34,580 nt of DNA from Gemmatimonadota bacterium (GCA_025358055.1 JANYKV010000192.1:1-34580); one strand, 5' to 3'; shown: positions 17,834-26,551, counted from the first letter of the stretch. Notes: generated by a model not told the origin, from the sequence alone. Made by a program: numbers and translations.

Positions 17834-18965
17834 TCATAGCGTTGCGGCTACACTGAGATCGCAGCCAAGAAAGCCCAGCGTCTCCGCTACTGGTGTGGGC
17901 CAAAGCTCTACGGAGATCACGTCGCCCGGCTCGGAGACAGGCACCAGCAACATGAAATGATTGTCGATCAGGGCGGCCTGGCCGTGTCCACGAAGGCTTT
18001 CGTTCTCACCACCATAGATCTTGTATGTAATGTTTCCGGCTGACAGCAGGCGGCAATCCAGAAGATAGGGCGTCGCGGCTGCCGACGTGAACCCGACATT
18101 CACATGGCCTTCGTTGTGGATACCCCAGAAATTGACACCGGCCTCGCCACCGCTTGACGTTCCGAGAACAAAGGCCGCCTTCCAGAACGACAGATGGGCG
18201 TCGTCTCGGCCGTACGGGGCGTTCGGCGTCAGCGATACGGACGCGCCGAGTGCCGGTGGTGCGGCCAGGTCTAACGCCTTCTGCGCCGCGATCTCCCGTT
18301 CAGCGATGGAGTAGATGGACACCGGTCTTGCGGTTGCGATGCCGTTGCGCATCTGCGAGCTGATCTCTGCCTCGGCCGATCGGCTCACCAGGATGCGGCG
18401 CGCAACGAGCCACTCGAAAAACAGGGAGGGCCAGTTGGCCACGGCGGGCGGGTTGTTGTCGCGAATGCCAAAGCCGTGGCCGACGCCGGCAAGAATGTGC
18501 ATTTCGGCCGATCCGCCCGCATGTCTGACCGCGCTATACAGTCCGAGAACCCCTTCGGAAATCGCAGGGGAGTCGTTTTCACCACAGGCGAGGAAGACCG
18601 GTGGAGTGCCTTCCGACCAATTCAGGCCACCCGGAATCGACGGATAGATCAGGCTCATGAACGCAGGCTTGGAGCTTTCACGGTCCACCGGATCTTCGGA
18701 ACCTGGCGTCCCGTTGTCAAACCGAGTGCCTGCCAATGCGGCCAATTCTCCGCCGGCCGAGAAGCCTATCACGCCGATCCTGTCGACTGCGACATGCCAG
18801 GCGGAAGCCCGGCTGCGGACCATGCGGATCGCCCTCTGCACATCGACGAGCGCATTGCCCTACGCCGTTGGGCCATAGCAGAATCGGCTGCGGCTCGGGG
18901 GCCATCACACTATCCGAAAGCAGCCGAAGCAAGATGACGGCAAGGGCCAGGGGCGGAAGAGTCAT
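17834..18965 (-). pseudogene. Alpha/beta hydrolase (xylan-esterase-like) relic: internal deletion with frameshift, foreign C-terminal tail
   Basis: The N-terminus starts at ATG 18965 with a hydrophobic signal (LPPLALAVILLRLLSDSV) and PILLWPNGV, a normal beginning of secreted BD-FAE/Axe-type esterases. Near 18860 the frame changes and the text resumes as ALVDVQRAIRMVRSRASAW, then IGVIGFSAGGELAALAGT with the serine nucleophile. About 60-80 residues, including the oxyanion-hole GGGY strand, are missing. The histidine is in VGHGFGIRD. After FFEWLVARRIL, where relatives end, about 155 unrelated residues follow (ASVSLTPNAPYGRDD, HVNVGFTSAAATPYLLDC), which may be the end of another deleted gene. The frame from 18841 is open, but would not make an active esterase. 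Confidence 0.7.
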
Positions 18966-19317
18966 GATTGCCGGCTTCCCATTCCTCGGCTTCGGGACAT
19001 CAGGTCTGACCGTGACGCGTTAGAATCTTAGGTCTGCCGCGGCGATCTAAGAAGCGCCCCGCGTCGGTCCACCCAATGACGAGACCCTTCAGAGGTCCCC
19101 CCACGCGGCTCTCGATGTCGCATTCGCCCCCCAAAATACGATGTAATGAGTGGAGACGGACAGACGCACGATTCTGGTCTTCCGACCCCAGTACCAGCCA
19201 CCGATCTCGTGAGGCAACGATGACTTCCGGTGTCACCGCGAGACCCGATGGAGTTCACCCCACCGGCGTCCGATCATCAGAGGGACGTCTTCATTCAATG
19301 GGAAGGAGAGCACCAAG
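18966..19317. other. Intergenic region before the small peptide gene, with one strong hairpin
   Basis: 352 bases without a recognisable gene. Minus-strand frames of 76-78 codons (about 19000-19258) have no homology I recognise and no good ribosome site. A hairpin with a nine-base stem lies at 19026-19052. The right part should contain the promoter for the peptide gene starting at 19318; I see no convincing -35/-10 pair. A strong GGAAGGAGAG ribosome site closes the region. Confidence 0.5.
19026..19052. repeat. Inverted repeat, nine-base stem with nine-base loop
   Basis: The arms TCTTAGGTC and GATCTAAGA pair in all nine positions (one G-T pair when read as RNA), around the loop TGCCGCGGC. It lies in non-coding DNA between the divergently placed esterase relic and the peptide gene. 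No clear uridine run follows in either direction, so a terminator is less likely than an operator or RNA structure. Confidence 0.45.
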
Positions 19318-19473
19318 ATGACTAGGAAACGCACGACGACCGCCAATGGGGAGCCGATCAAGAAGGTGAAGCTCGCGAAGCCGACCCTCAGGGATCTGGA
19401 CGCGAAGTCCAAGGCCATGGATGTCAGGGGGGGAAGAAGGAAGGGTGGCGACCCGGAGGAAGGCGGAGAGTAA
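19318..19473 (+). CDS. Small peptide with RiPP-leader-like sequence (putative)
   Basis: 51 residues from ATG 19318 to TAA 19471-19473, preceded by an excellent ribosome site (GGAAGGAGAG, eight bases away). The N-terminal third is basic (TRKRTTTANG). Then comes KKVKLAKPTLRDLDAKSKA, which resembles the hydrophobic-spaced leader motif L-x-K-x-T-L-R-D-L of class I lanthipeptide-like and related small peptides from environmental bacteria. It is followed by MDVRGG, a double-glycine site, and the tail RRKGGDPEEGGE. The tail has no Cys, Ser or Thr, so it is not a normal lanthipeptide core. It may be an orphan member of a family of GG-peptides with unknown fate, or a decayed precursor. No modification enzyme, protease or exporter lies next to it. 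The peptide assignment is inference; the open frame and ribosome site are directly visible. Confidence 0.6.
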   Translation: MTRKRTTTANGEPIKKVKLAKPTLRDLDAKSKAMDVRGGRRKGGDPEEGGE

Positions 19474-19635
19474 TCACAATTCTGAACGACTCCTGAGGTC
19501 GGCGCGAGTTGGGACACACCCATCGGCTCGTGCCGGCCTCGGCCGTTTCGTTCGCGCCGGGATAGGTCACCGCTGGATATCGTCGAGCAACGGCGCCTCG
19601 CGGGGAAGACATCACGCGTGGTCGGCTGGCTGAGG

Positions 19636-20035
19636 CTATAGTGCAAGCTCCATGAAGGTGAGATCTGCTCGCAGTTCCTCCGAGATGTCGTAGTACGGCT
19701 GAATCTCCTTGAACCCGAGGCTCTTGTAGAGCCCCATCGCTGCAATCTGCCGGAGGCCCGTGTCCAGGCGCATGCGTGCATAGCCTGCGTCTCGCGCTTC
19801 GGAGATAAGCGCTTCAGCAAGGGCGCGTCCGACGCCCGTACCGTGGAACGTGGTGTCGACGAACATGCGCTTCATCTCGCAGGTGCCGCCGCCAAGGCCG
19901 CGCATGGCGACCATTCCTACCACGTTGCCGTCGCAGACCGCCAGTAGGAGCCGGCCGGACGGCAATGCATACTCGCCAGGCAAACCTGCCAATTCGGGTT
20001 GAATGGATGCAAAGTAGGCATCGACACCTTCAGGG
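19636..20035 (-). pseudogene. GNAT acetyltransferase lacking its 5' end
   Basis: The reading frame downstream of about 20032 is a good GNAT domain: FASIQPELAGLPGEYALP, then LLLAVCDGNVVGMVAMR, the acetyl-CoA loop FHGTGVGRALAEALI (Q/R-x-x-G-x-G type) and the closing AAMGLYKSLGFKEIQPYY. Relatives have about 25-30 more residues before this. Here the frame instead runs into the antisense of the plus-strand hydrolase, without a plausible start or ribosome site. So the first strand-helix unit is missing, cut at the same point where the neighbouring hydrolase loses its own beginning. The frame is otherwise undamaged and could still be made from a start inside the neighbour (for example 20274), but that would add unrelated residues. 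Confidence 0.75.
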
Positions 20036-20847
20036 TCGTCGTCCTCCGCGCCTACCGGGAGATGTACGCTTACGAAAAAATGCCGTTGAATGCCCGAGTA
20101 GACTCGGTCGTGGAGGAGACCCCGGACTGGCGGAAGGAGAAGGTCACCTTTGACGCCGCCTATTTGAACCTGCGAGTTCCGGCCTATCTGTTTCTGCCCA
20201 AACGGGTCAAACCGCCGTACCAGACGGTGGTCTTCTTCCCGAGCGCCCGGGTGCTCTACCTGGACGACAGCCATGCGTTAGGCGACATGGCCTTCATCGA
20301 CTATGTCATCCAGAGCGGGCGGGCCGTTCTCTATCCGGTGTATCTGGGCACTTACGAACGACAGGTCCGGCGCGTGCTGCCCGGAGCGTCCACGGGAATG
20401 GATGTCACCGTGAATACCTTCAAGGACCTGGCGCGTTCAATCGACTATTTGGAAACAAGACCGGACATCGACAAGGGCCGGCTCGGCTACCTCGGGGTCA
20501 GTTGGGGCGCGGCGGATGGGGTGATCTATGCAACGCTGCTGCAAGACAAGTTTCGAACCATGGTCTTCTTGGACGGCGGTTTCTTCCTTGGACCGGCGCA
20601 GCCAGGTCGGGACCAGGCTGACTTCGCCCCCCGCCTGAAGAAGCCGGTGCTGATGGTGAACGGCCGGTATGATTTCAGTTTCTCTCTGGAGCGATCGCAG
20701 GTGCCGCTGTTCCGGATGCTCGGGACGCCGGCCGCGGACAAGCAACATGTCGTGCTCGAAACACCGCATGACGTCAGGTCTCAGCGGACCGAGATGGTGA
20801 AGGCGGTCCTCGGTTGGCTGGACAAATACCTGGGCGAGGTGCAGTAG
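20036..20847 (+). pseudogene. Alpha/beta hydrolase domain, 5'-truncated (C-terminal part of a larger protein)
   Basis: The recognisable part begins at LRAYREMYAYEKMPLNARVD and goes to the stop at 20847. It contains RVPAYLFLPKRVKPPYQTVV, the nucleophile elbow GYLGVSWGAADG, the acidic residue in MVNGRYDFSF and the histidine in LETPHDVRS. Similar domains form the C-terminus of large Ser/Thr-kinase or propeller-containing proteins in Acidobacteria, in which YRxMYxYDxTPL marks the linker. The N-terminal kinase or propeller is absent; 5' of about 20040 the sequence is the antisense of a GNAT gene. An ATG at 20062 could start a short version, but without a clear ribosome site. It converges with the propeller gene, 10 bases from its end. 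Confidence 0.72.
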
Positions 20848-20857
20848 CGTCGCCTCG

Positions 20858-22637
20858 CTACGGCAGCTGCAACCGTCGCAACTCTTTGCGCCACGGGATG
20901 CGGCTGGCCGCGAGGAGGCGACCATCCGGAGAAACCTGAGGATGCATGGCGTTCACCGTGCCATGGGTAATTTGCCATGGCGCACCGCCAGTCGCACCAA
21001 TGCCAAAAATCTCCATATGGTCGCCGGCGACCGCGGCGTAAACAAGGGTGCGGCCATCGGGCGTCCAACCGAGGCCGCCAATGGTGAAACCGGGGAACTC
21101 GGCGAGCCGGTGGGCGCCGCCTCCATCCGGATGAACGGTCCAGAGCGCCTGATGGGTTTCGTCAATCCGCTGAACGAAGGCGATCGTGGTACCGTCCGGC
21201 GACCACGCTTCGCCATTGACGCCGAGGACCCCGACCGGCAATGGGACCTTCTTGGAGCCGAGGGCTTTTCCCGTTGCCGGGTCGATGGTCGTGATCCACA
21301 GCTTTGCCATGCGCGGTATGCCGTCGTGCTCCCATGAATCGAAGAGCAGTCGACGCCCGTCCGGCGCCCAGACCGGCGGGCCCACCTCGAAGCCAAAGTC
21401 GGTGACGCGAATTTCGGGACCGCCTGCCGTCAGCCGCAACCACTGGTCGTCGGTGCGGCCGGGCGACGCATAGAGAGGGACCGGAGTCGCCGAGCGGTGC
21501 GAGTGGTAGGCGACCCATCTGCCGTCCGGAGACCAGACCGGCCCCATATCTTCGCCGAAACCCGTAATCCAGGCTCGTGGCGGCCCGGTGGCCTTGCCCG
21601 CGGTGTCGAGGTCGACGACCCAGCCGTCCATGTCCAATCCGTAGTCGGCGATGCGGAAATAACCCCTCGTGAAGGCAACCGCGCGCCCATCGGGGCTCCA
21701 ACGCGGAAAAAATCCGTGATCCGCGATCGCGTGCGGTTCGCCACCCGCGATCGGTAAGACGACGACCTCCGCGCTGGGATCATTGTGGGTCCAGTAGAGC
21801 GCGCCGTCCGCCAGCACTGGCGCGAAGTCGTCGCCGACGGTGCCCGCGACTCGCCGAAGCCGGCCGTCGGGGAGCGACATGGAAAAGATATCCAGATCGC
21901 GGTGCGGCGCCTCGGGGTCGTGCCGCACTTTGACGTTGGGAAGGCTGTCCCCGGCGAGGGCGAGATATACCGTGCGCCCGTCGGGAGGGATCGCGATGGT
22001 GTTGAATGCTGGCGATGCATCCAGGGCATCGCGGACGAACGCAACCGTGCCAACCGTGTCGATCCGGACCAAGCTCGTGGCACCATCGTCGTGCAGTATG
22101 GTGGCATATAGTCCGTCGCCGGCCGGGGTCCAACTCAATCCGGTCACCGCACCATCAAGCCTGACGACTCGCGTGGTGCCGCCCGCGAGGAGAGTGACGA
22201 CGGTATCGCCCGGCTGGAACGATGCCAGTCGGGTCCCATTAGGAGACCATCGAGGGAGTGCCCCCGCCGCTACCGAAAGCGGTGGTGCGGCCCCGTCCGG
22301 GCGCCAGGCGAGGGTTCCGGTACTATCGTTGGCGACGAGCCGGACCATTCCGCCCCGCGGGTCGAAGGCCGCACTGCGGACCCGTGCCTGACGGCGTCCG
22401 CCAGCCCGCGGAGTCGAGCGTGCCGTTCGTCAAATCGATCAGGCGGCCGCGGACTCCGGAACCATAAATGGCCCGCGTTCCCGTGGGCGACACCTGGAAG
22501 TAACGCCCGATCTCCTCGTACCAGAGCGGACTGGTGTAGGCATAGACGGTTGTCGGCCCTGCGGGGTGGTCGGGTCGGCAGGCGCCCGCAAGCAAGAGGG
22601 CTAGGGCAATGAGAAGGTGGCGCACATGTTGGTTCAC
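20858..22637 (-). pseudogene. TolB/PD40-type propeller lipoprotein with single-base frameshift
   Basis: A GTG start at 22637 overlaps the stop of the DHFR-like gene by four bases (GTGA). The N-terminus is a lipoprotein signal with lipobox LAGAC, then YAYTSPLWYEEIGRYFQVSP and LIDLTNGTLDSAGWR. Near 22385-22405 the frame shifts by one base, and the text resumes as VRSAAFDPRGGMVRLVAND. From there it is a regular PD40 propeller with SPDGRAVAFTRG, SPDGRWVAYHSH, APDGRRLLFDSW, SPDGTTIAFVQR and SPDGRLLAASRI. The total span of 1780 bases is one more than a multiple of three, consistent with one extra base. The protein would be an outer-envelope TolB-like propeller. A start at 22348 would give a protein without signal. 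Confidence 0.85.
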
Positions 22638-23167
22638 TCGGGGGTCTCGATGGTGGAGTACTCGGTTTGAACCAAGCCGCTCGGATAGTGCCGCGTCATT
22701 ACGTGACGGAGCCGAACGTCACGCGGTAGGGTACCGAAGAGAGGGATCCCGTCTCCAATGAGGACCGGCACCCGAGTGACAATAAGGCGTTGAATGAGCC
22801 CCGCCCGGAGAAACCGCTGAATCGTGATGCCACCGTCGATGTAGAGGTGATAGGCCCCGCTCGCAGCGAGCCGCGCAACGATCTCGGCCGGAGGGCCGGC
22901 CATCTGTTCGACCACGCCTCCGACAGCCCCGGACAAGTCGACGGGGCGACTACTCAAGACCACGACGCGCTTGTCACCGTAGGGCCATGGGTCAAAGGTC
23001 AGAACCATTTCGAAGGATTTGCGACCCATGACGATCGCATCGACGCTTGCGATAAACTCGTCGTAGCCGTGGGGTTCGCCGCCACCCGCCGGCAGCCAGT
23101 CGAGGTCGCCGTTCGGTCGCGCAATGAAGCCGTCGACGCTGGTGCCGACGAAGACAGATATCGTCAT
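22634..23167 (-). CDS. Dihydrofolate-reductase-like protein (RibD C-terminal family)
   Basis: 177 residues from ATG 23167 with GAGGAA nearby. The start ISVFVGTSVDGFIARPNGDL, the stretch DAIVMGRKSFEMVL, the strand HLYIDGGITIQRFLRAGLI and LIVTRVPVLIGDGIPLFG show a complete DHFR-like fold. It differs from the other two family members of this window and is the most standard of the three. Its stop overlaps the start of the lipoprotein gene by GTGA, so translation of the two is coupled. A function in folate metabolism is not implied. Confidence 0.9.
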   Translation of the reverse strand: MTISVFVGTSVDGFIARPNGDLDWLPAGGGEPHGYDEFIASVDAIVMGRKSFEMVLTFDPWPYGDKRVVVLSSRPVDLSGAVGGVVEQMAGPPAEIVARLAASGAYHLYIDGGITIQRFLRAGLIQRLIVTRVPVLIGDGIPLFGTLPRDVRLRHVMTRHYPSGLVQTEYSTIETPE

Positions 23168-23286
23168 CCCTGATTCCTCACTTGTGGCCCGCGAACCGTC
23201 GTAGGGGTGCGGCATGCGGAGCCCCTACATATTTCCCACCTTCCCGCGGGCGAGCGTTCGATCCGTCGAGTTAAGGCCAGCACGGG

Positions 23287-23763
23287 TCATGCAGCTGAAC
23301 TCCCATCCGCAACAAGCAGGTAGAAGACTTCGGTGTAGATCTTGGTGGGGTCGCTGTTCCATTCGTCTTTCCAGTGACCGTAAATCTCCCAATTGGGGCC
23401 CGCCAGAGTATACCCGTTGTTGCGGCACCACAGTCGAATCGCCTCATGTGCCTTGTGGAGGAGGCCGTAGGGTCCGAAATGGGTCGTTGTGGCAACGGGG
23501 CCGCCCGGGGTGGCCGAGGGGACAGCCTCGCCGGACTCGGCGAACGGGGAGTCTACCTCGACGCCAATCTCAAGGTTGATCTGATCGTCCAAGTAAACGG
23601 CGACATGCCGACCAACCCCGGCAACATGGTGCGCGCGAACGATGTTCCACACCGTTCCACAGGCCTGTGGAACGACTTTGGAGAGTTCCTGAAGTCCCGC
23701 GCGACGGCGCACGATCGCAAGCGGACGACTGTTGAGGTGTTCGAGTCGGACATTGTAGTTCAC
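23287..23763 (-). CDS. GyrI-like / AraC-effector-binding-domain protein
   Basis: 158 residues from GTG 23763 with GAGG nine bases upstream. YNVRLEHLNSRPLAIVRRRAG is the usual first strand of GyrI-like small-molecule-binding domains, and the later GPVATTTHFGPYGLLHKAHEAIRLW plus GPNWEIYGHW and TKIYTEVFYLL complete the typical SOUL/GyrI pattern. There is no helix-turn-helix, so it is a stand-alone ligand binder. Such proteins sequester toxins or act on hydrophobic compounds. It is separated from the PadR gene by 127 bases in which I see nothing else. Confidence 0.82.
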   Translation of the reverse strand: MNYNVRLEHLNSRPLAIVRRRAGLQELSKVVPQACGTVWNIVRAHHVAGVGRHVAVYLDDQINLEIGVEVDSPFAESGEAVPSATPGGPVATTTHFGPYGLLHKAHEAIRLWCRNNGYTLAGPNWEIYGHWKDEWNSDPTKIYTEVFYLLVADGSSAA

Positions 23764-23890
23764 GCGAATGGCCTCTGCCGCGGAATCGGAAATGTTTGAG
23801 CGAGAGCGTGCCCTGCGTGCAAATCTAAATCCGCCGTCTCATACGCGCTGCAAGAAGGCCTTGCGGGACAACCACCCCACCAAGGCAATT

Positions 23891-24253
23891 TCACGCCTCG
23901 CTCTCCCGGACGGGATTGAGTACACCGGCAATCGCCTCCGATAGCTGGGCCCACCGGGAGCGCTCCGCCGCCAGTTGTTTCTTGCCGGTCGCTGTGAGGC
24001 GATAGATCCGCACTCGCTGCTTGTTCTCCGACACCCCCCACTCCGCCCGAATCCAGCGCTGGCGTTCCAATCGGTGCAGGGCCGGATAGAGGGAGCCGGT
24101 ATCGACTTGCAGTGCGTCTCGGGAGTTGACGCGGATCATCTGGGTGAGGCCATAGCCGTGTTGCGGCCCCCACCGCAGGGTCTGCAGGATGAGCAGATCG
24201 AGGGTGCCTTGAAGGAGTTCGAGCCGATCGCGGTACCGTGGAGGTGCGGGCAT
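23891..24253 (-). CDS. PadR-family transcriptional regulator
   Basis: 120 residues. The winged helix contains LLQGTLDLLILQTLRWGPQHGYGL (about 13-36) and the wing GSLYPALHRLERQRWIRAEWG. The C-terminal helix RLTATGKKQLAAERSRW is the dimer arm. Short PadR proteins of this subtype normally stand before ADOP permease genes in Acidobacteria and Gemmatimonadota. Here no permease follows; the next gene is GyrI-like, and a divergent serine hydrolase lies on the other side. Two tandem palindromes just upstream of its start look like its own operators, so it probably represses itself and perhaps the divergent gene. Confidence 0.93.
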   Translation of the reverse strand: MPAPPRYRDRLELLQGTLDLLILQTLRWGPQHGYGLTQMIRVNSRDALQVDTGSLYPALHRLERQRWIRAEWGVSENKQRVRIYRLTATGKKQLAAERSRWAQLSEAIAGVLNPVRESEA

Positions 24254-24277
24254 TTGACAGAACTCGTGCAGATGGAT

Positions 24278-24290
24278 GTAGGTGCTCTAC
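24278..24290. promoter_or_regulatory. PadR operator-like palindrome 1
   Basis: GTAGGTGCTCTAC has inverted GTAG and CTAC arms with a five-base centre. It sits 25 bases before the PadR start. It is preceded by ATGGAT, as is the second copy, so the two copies form a direct repeat of 24 bases. PadR dimers bind such ATGTAG...CTACAT-like sites in known cases. Binding here is inferred. Confidence 0.55.
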
Positions 24291-24301
24291 TTCCTATGGA
24301 T

Positions 24302-24314
24302 GTAGAATATCTAC
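24302..24314. promoter_or_regulatory. PadR operator-like palindrome 2
   Basis: GTAGAATATCTAC has perfect GTAGA and TCTAC arms around ATA, and the extended site reads ATGGA-T-GTAGA...TCTAC-TCCAT, nearly symmetric. It lies 24 bases from the centre of copy 1, a little more than two helical turns, which would put two dimers on about the same face. It is also about 70 bases before the first possible start of the divergent serine hydrolase gene. Confidence 0.6.
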
Positions 24315-24383
24315 TCCATTACCACCTCGCAAGGGCATGCGGGATCTTGTCAGGGAGCGGCGGAGGCCCGATCATACCACACA

Positions 24384-26447
24384 GTGTTCGCGCCCAGGCC
24401 GACCGATGCATGCGGCAATCGCCAAACATCTACCCCCGGGTCTCCAGTGATAACCCCACCGAACTGCCTGCAATGCCTTGGACTGGTCCTTGGATTGGTT
24501 GCGGGTGCGGCCAGCAGCCTTCCCGCACAGGATCAGCAGGTAGCGGAACTGAGGGCGGATTCCGTCCGCAAGATCGCCGACGCGGCCTTCGGAGGTGCGG
24601 AGGCCGTGGGCGGAGCCGCCGTGGTGGTCGTGGTTTCTCACGGAAAGATCCTGCTCGAGAGGGGCTATGGCCTCGCCAATCCCAAGACCCGGCGCCCGGT
24701 CGATCCCGACGCGACCCTCTTCCGGATTGGGTCGGTCACCAAGCTGTTTACCGCCATCTCAACCCTGCAATCGATGGATCGCGGAGTCATCGATTCCCTG
24801 GCGGACATCAACACCTACCTCCGAAACGTCAACGTTCAGGTCCATGACCGCTTCGCCGAACCGGTGACGATGGCCGATCTGCTCCGGCTGCACGCCGGCC
24901 GGTTCGATTGGACCTACAGCTTTTTCTACCCCAGCTACGACGACGACGCTCAGATGGACGCCGCTGAAACCGGCCGGCGCTTCTGGCGGACCCAACGCCC
25001 AGGAGGTGTCAGCGCCTACGATAACAACGGCGTGGGGTTGATGGGGTTCGCGGCCGCCGCGGCAAACCGCATGTCCTATCCTGACCTGGTTCGCACGGCG
25101 ATCCTCGAACCCCTCGGCATGACCCATTCCGTGGCCGGTTTGCCGAGGGACCGAGTTCCCGAGATGGTTGGGTGCGCTGACGAGAATAAGGAGACGGCAT
25201 ACCAGAGTTGCCCCTACGAGCTGATCGTGGCACCGCTTCGGCCATCCGGCGATATGACCGTGACGGCTGGGGACATGAGCCGGTTGCTGCTGGCCCTGCT
25301 GGCCGGGGGGCGCCTGGACGGTCACGAGATCCTCTCGCCCCGGGCGTTCACCGCGTTCACCGACTTCACCCTCAACAAACTCGACCCACGCCTCCCGGCG
25401 TTCGGCCGAGTGATTTACGAGTCGTATCTCGGCGGCCGGAGGGCGATCGGCCACGACGGAGGCGTGGGACGGTTCGGGGCGTCGGTGCGCTTGTATCCCG
25501 AACTCGACGCTGGTGTCTTTGTCGCGGTGCAAAGCGGACTCGATTGGGAACATCCAGCGCACCTACCCAACGATCTCAGCGGCCTGCTTCGGCAACCGAA
25601 GGAACTGCCGCCTTCCAAGGCGATGCTCGCGTGGGGAGCCGCACGCGGGGCCTTTGAACGAGCCTTTGTGGAGCGGTTCGTTCCACCGGCAGCTGCACCT
25701 CCCCTCGGAGGCATCCAGACGATACCGCTCGAACGACTGAAGGGCCGGTACTGGACCCCGCTGTTCAAAGGGAAGCGGGCGTTGCTCGACCAGATGGTCG
25801 ACCGCCTCGCTCCCGCGGTCATCGTCTCGGTGGCTGGGCCGGACCGACTTCGGATGGGGGCCACGACCGATACGGCAATGACGGAGTATCGGGCTGCGGG
25901 CCTCAATGCATTTCTGAACGAGCAGACCCATGTCACAATGATTTTCGGCACGGTGGGCGAAGGCATCTATGCCAACTCAACGGGCGGCTCGGCCCCGTTC
26001 TTCCTGGAGAAGGTACCGTGGCATTACGACCCCGCTGCCACCATTTATCCCCTCCCGATCGCGCTTGCGTTCCTCCTCACGGCCACGGCGTACGGCTATA
26101 CCCGACGAAAGGTGCCGGTCGCGAAGTGGATCGGCATCGCGGCGGCCGTTGGCGTGCTGTTGATAACCGCCGGTGTACTCGCAGAACTCGAATTCGCCAT
26201 CACGCAGGTGTATCATCTGGGGCGCTGGCCGGTCGCTCTCGCCTGGCGAATTCCGCTGCATCTTGGCGTGCTGGCCCTTGCGGCAGTGCCCATAGTTGTG
26301 GTGCGGGGCCGCCGCTCAGTGATGGTGGATTCAAACCTGCGGGTCCGGTGGCTGGAGGGCCTGTATGTCTCTCTGCTCGCGGTCGCCGCCGTGGCGGTGA
26401 TCGGCTTGGCCGCATATTGGGGATTGATTGGCCGACTCGACACCTGA
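24384..26447 (+). CDS. Membrane-anchored serine hydrolase, beta-lactamase family, with C-terminal transmembrane segments
   Basis: Up to 687 residues from GTG 24384; a GTG at 24450 directly before the signal sequence (LGLVLGLVAGAASSLPAQ) is another possible start, and neither has a clear ribosome site. Class C-type motifs are SVTK (117-120), YDN (212-214) and HDG (356-358), so the active site is complete. The last 140 residues contain about four hydrophobic helices (about 553-575, 582-603, 625-645, 657-683), so the enzyme domain is held at the membrane and faces outward. These proteins are D-aminopeptidase/esterase-like and often lie near PadR or ADOP genes. It is divergent from PadR, with both operator-like palindromes in between. 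Confidence 0.88.
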   Translation: MFAPRPTDACGNRQTSTPGSPVITPPNCLQCLGLVLGLVAGAASSLPAQDQQVAELRADSVRKIADAAFGGAEAVGGAAVVVVVSHGKILLERGYGLANPKTRRPVDPDATLFRIGSVTKLFTAISTLQSMDRGVIDSLADINTYLRNVNVQVHDRFAEPVTMADLLRLHAGRFDWTYSFFYPSYDDDAQMDAAETGRRFWRTQRPGGVSAYDNNGVGLMGFAAAAANRMSYPDLVRTAILEPLGMTHSVAGLPRDRVPEMVGCADENKETAYQSCPYELIVAPLRPSGDMTVTAGDMSRLLLALLAGGRLDGHEILSPRAFTAFTDFTLNKLDPRLPAFGRVIYESYLGGRRAIGHDGGVGRFGASVRLYPELDAGVFVAVQSGLDWEHPAHLPNDLSGLLRQPKELPPSKAMLAWGAARGAFERAFVERFVPPAAAPPLGGIQTIPLERLKGRYWTPLFKGKRALLDQMVDRLAPAVIVSVAGPDRLRMGATTDTAMTEYRAAGLNAFLNEQTHVTMIFGTVGEGIYANSTGGSAPFFLEKVPWHYDPAATIYPLPIALAFLLTATAYGYTRRKVPVAKWIGIAAAVGVLLITAGVLAELEFAITQVYHLGRWPVALAWRIPLHLGVLALAAVPIVVVRGRRSVMVDSNLRVRWLEGLYVSLLAVAAVAVIGLAAYWGLIGRLDT

Positions 26448-26551
26448 CATGCGACGTACGCCTAGGCGCCCTTGGATGCGCCGGATATAGCCCCTGTGCT
26501 CCCTCCTTCCTTTGAGACCAAGAAAATGAGACGAATTGTCCGAGAAATCCG

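Noticed and set aside
26465-26482. Inverted repeat GGCGC...GCGCC after the serine hydrolase as terminator
   Set aside because: The stem has only five pairs and no T-run follows, so chance is likely in GC-rich DNA.
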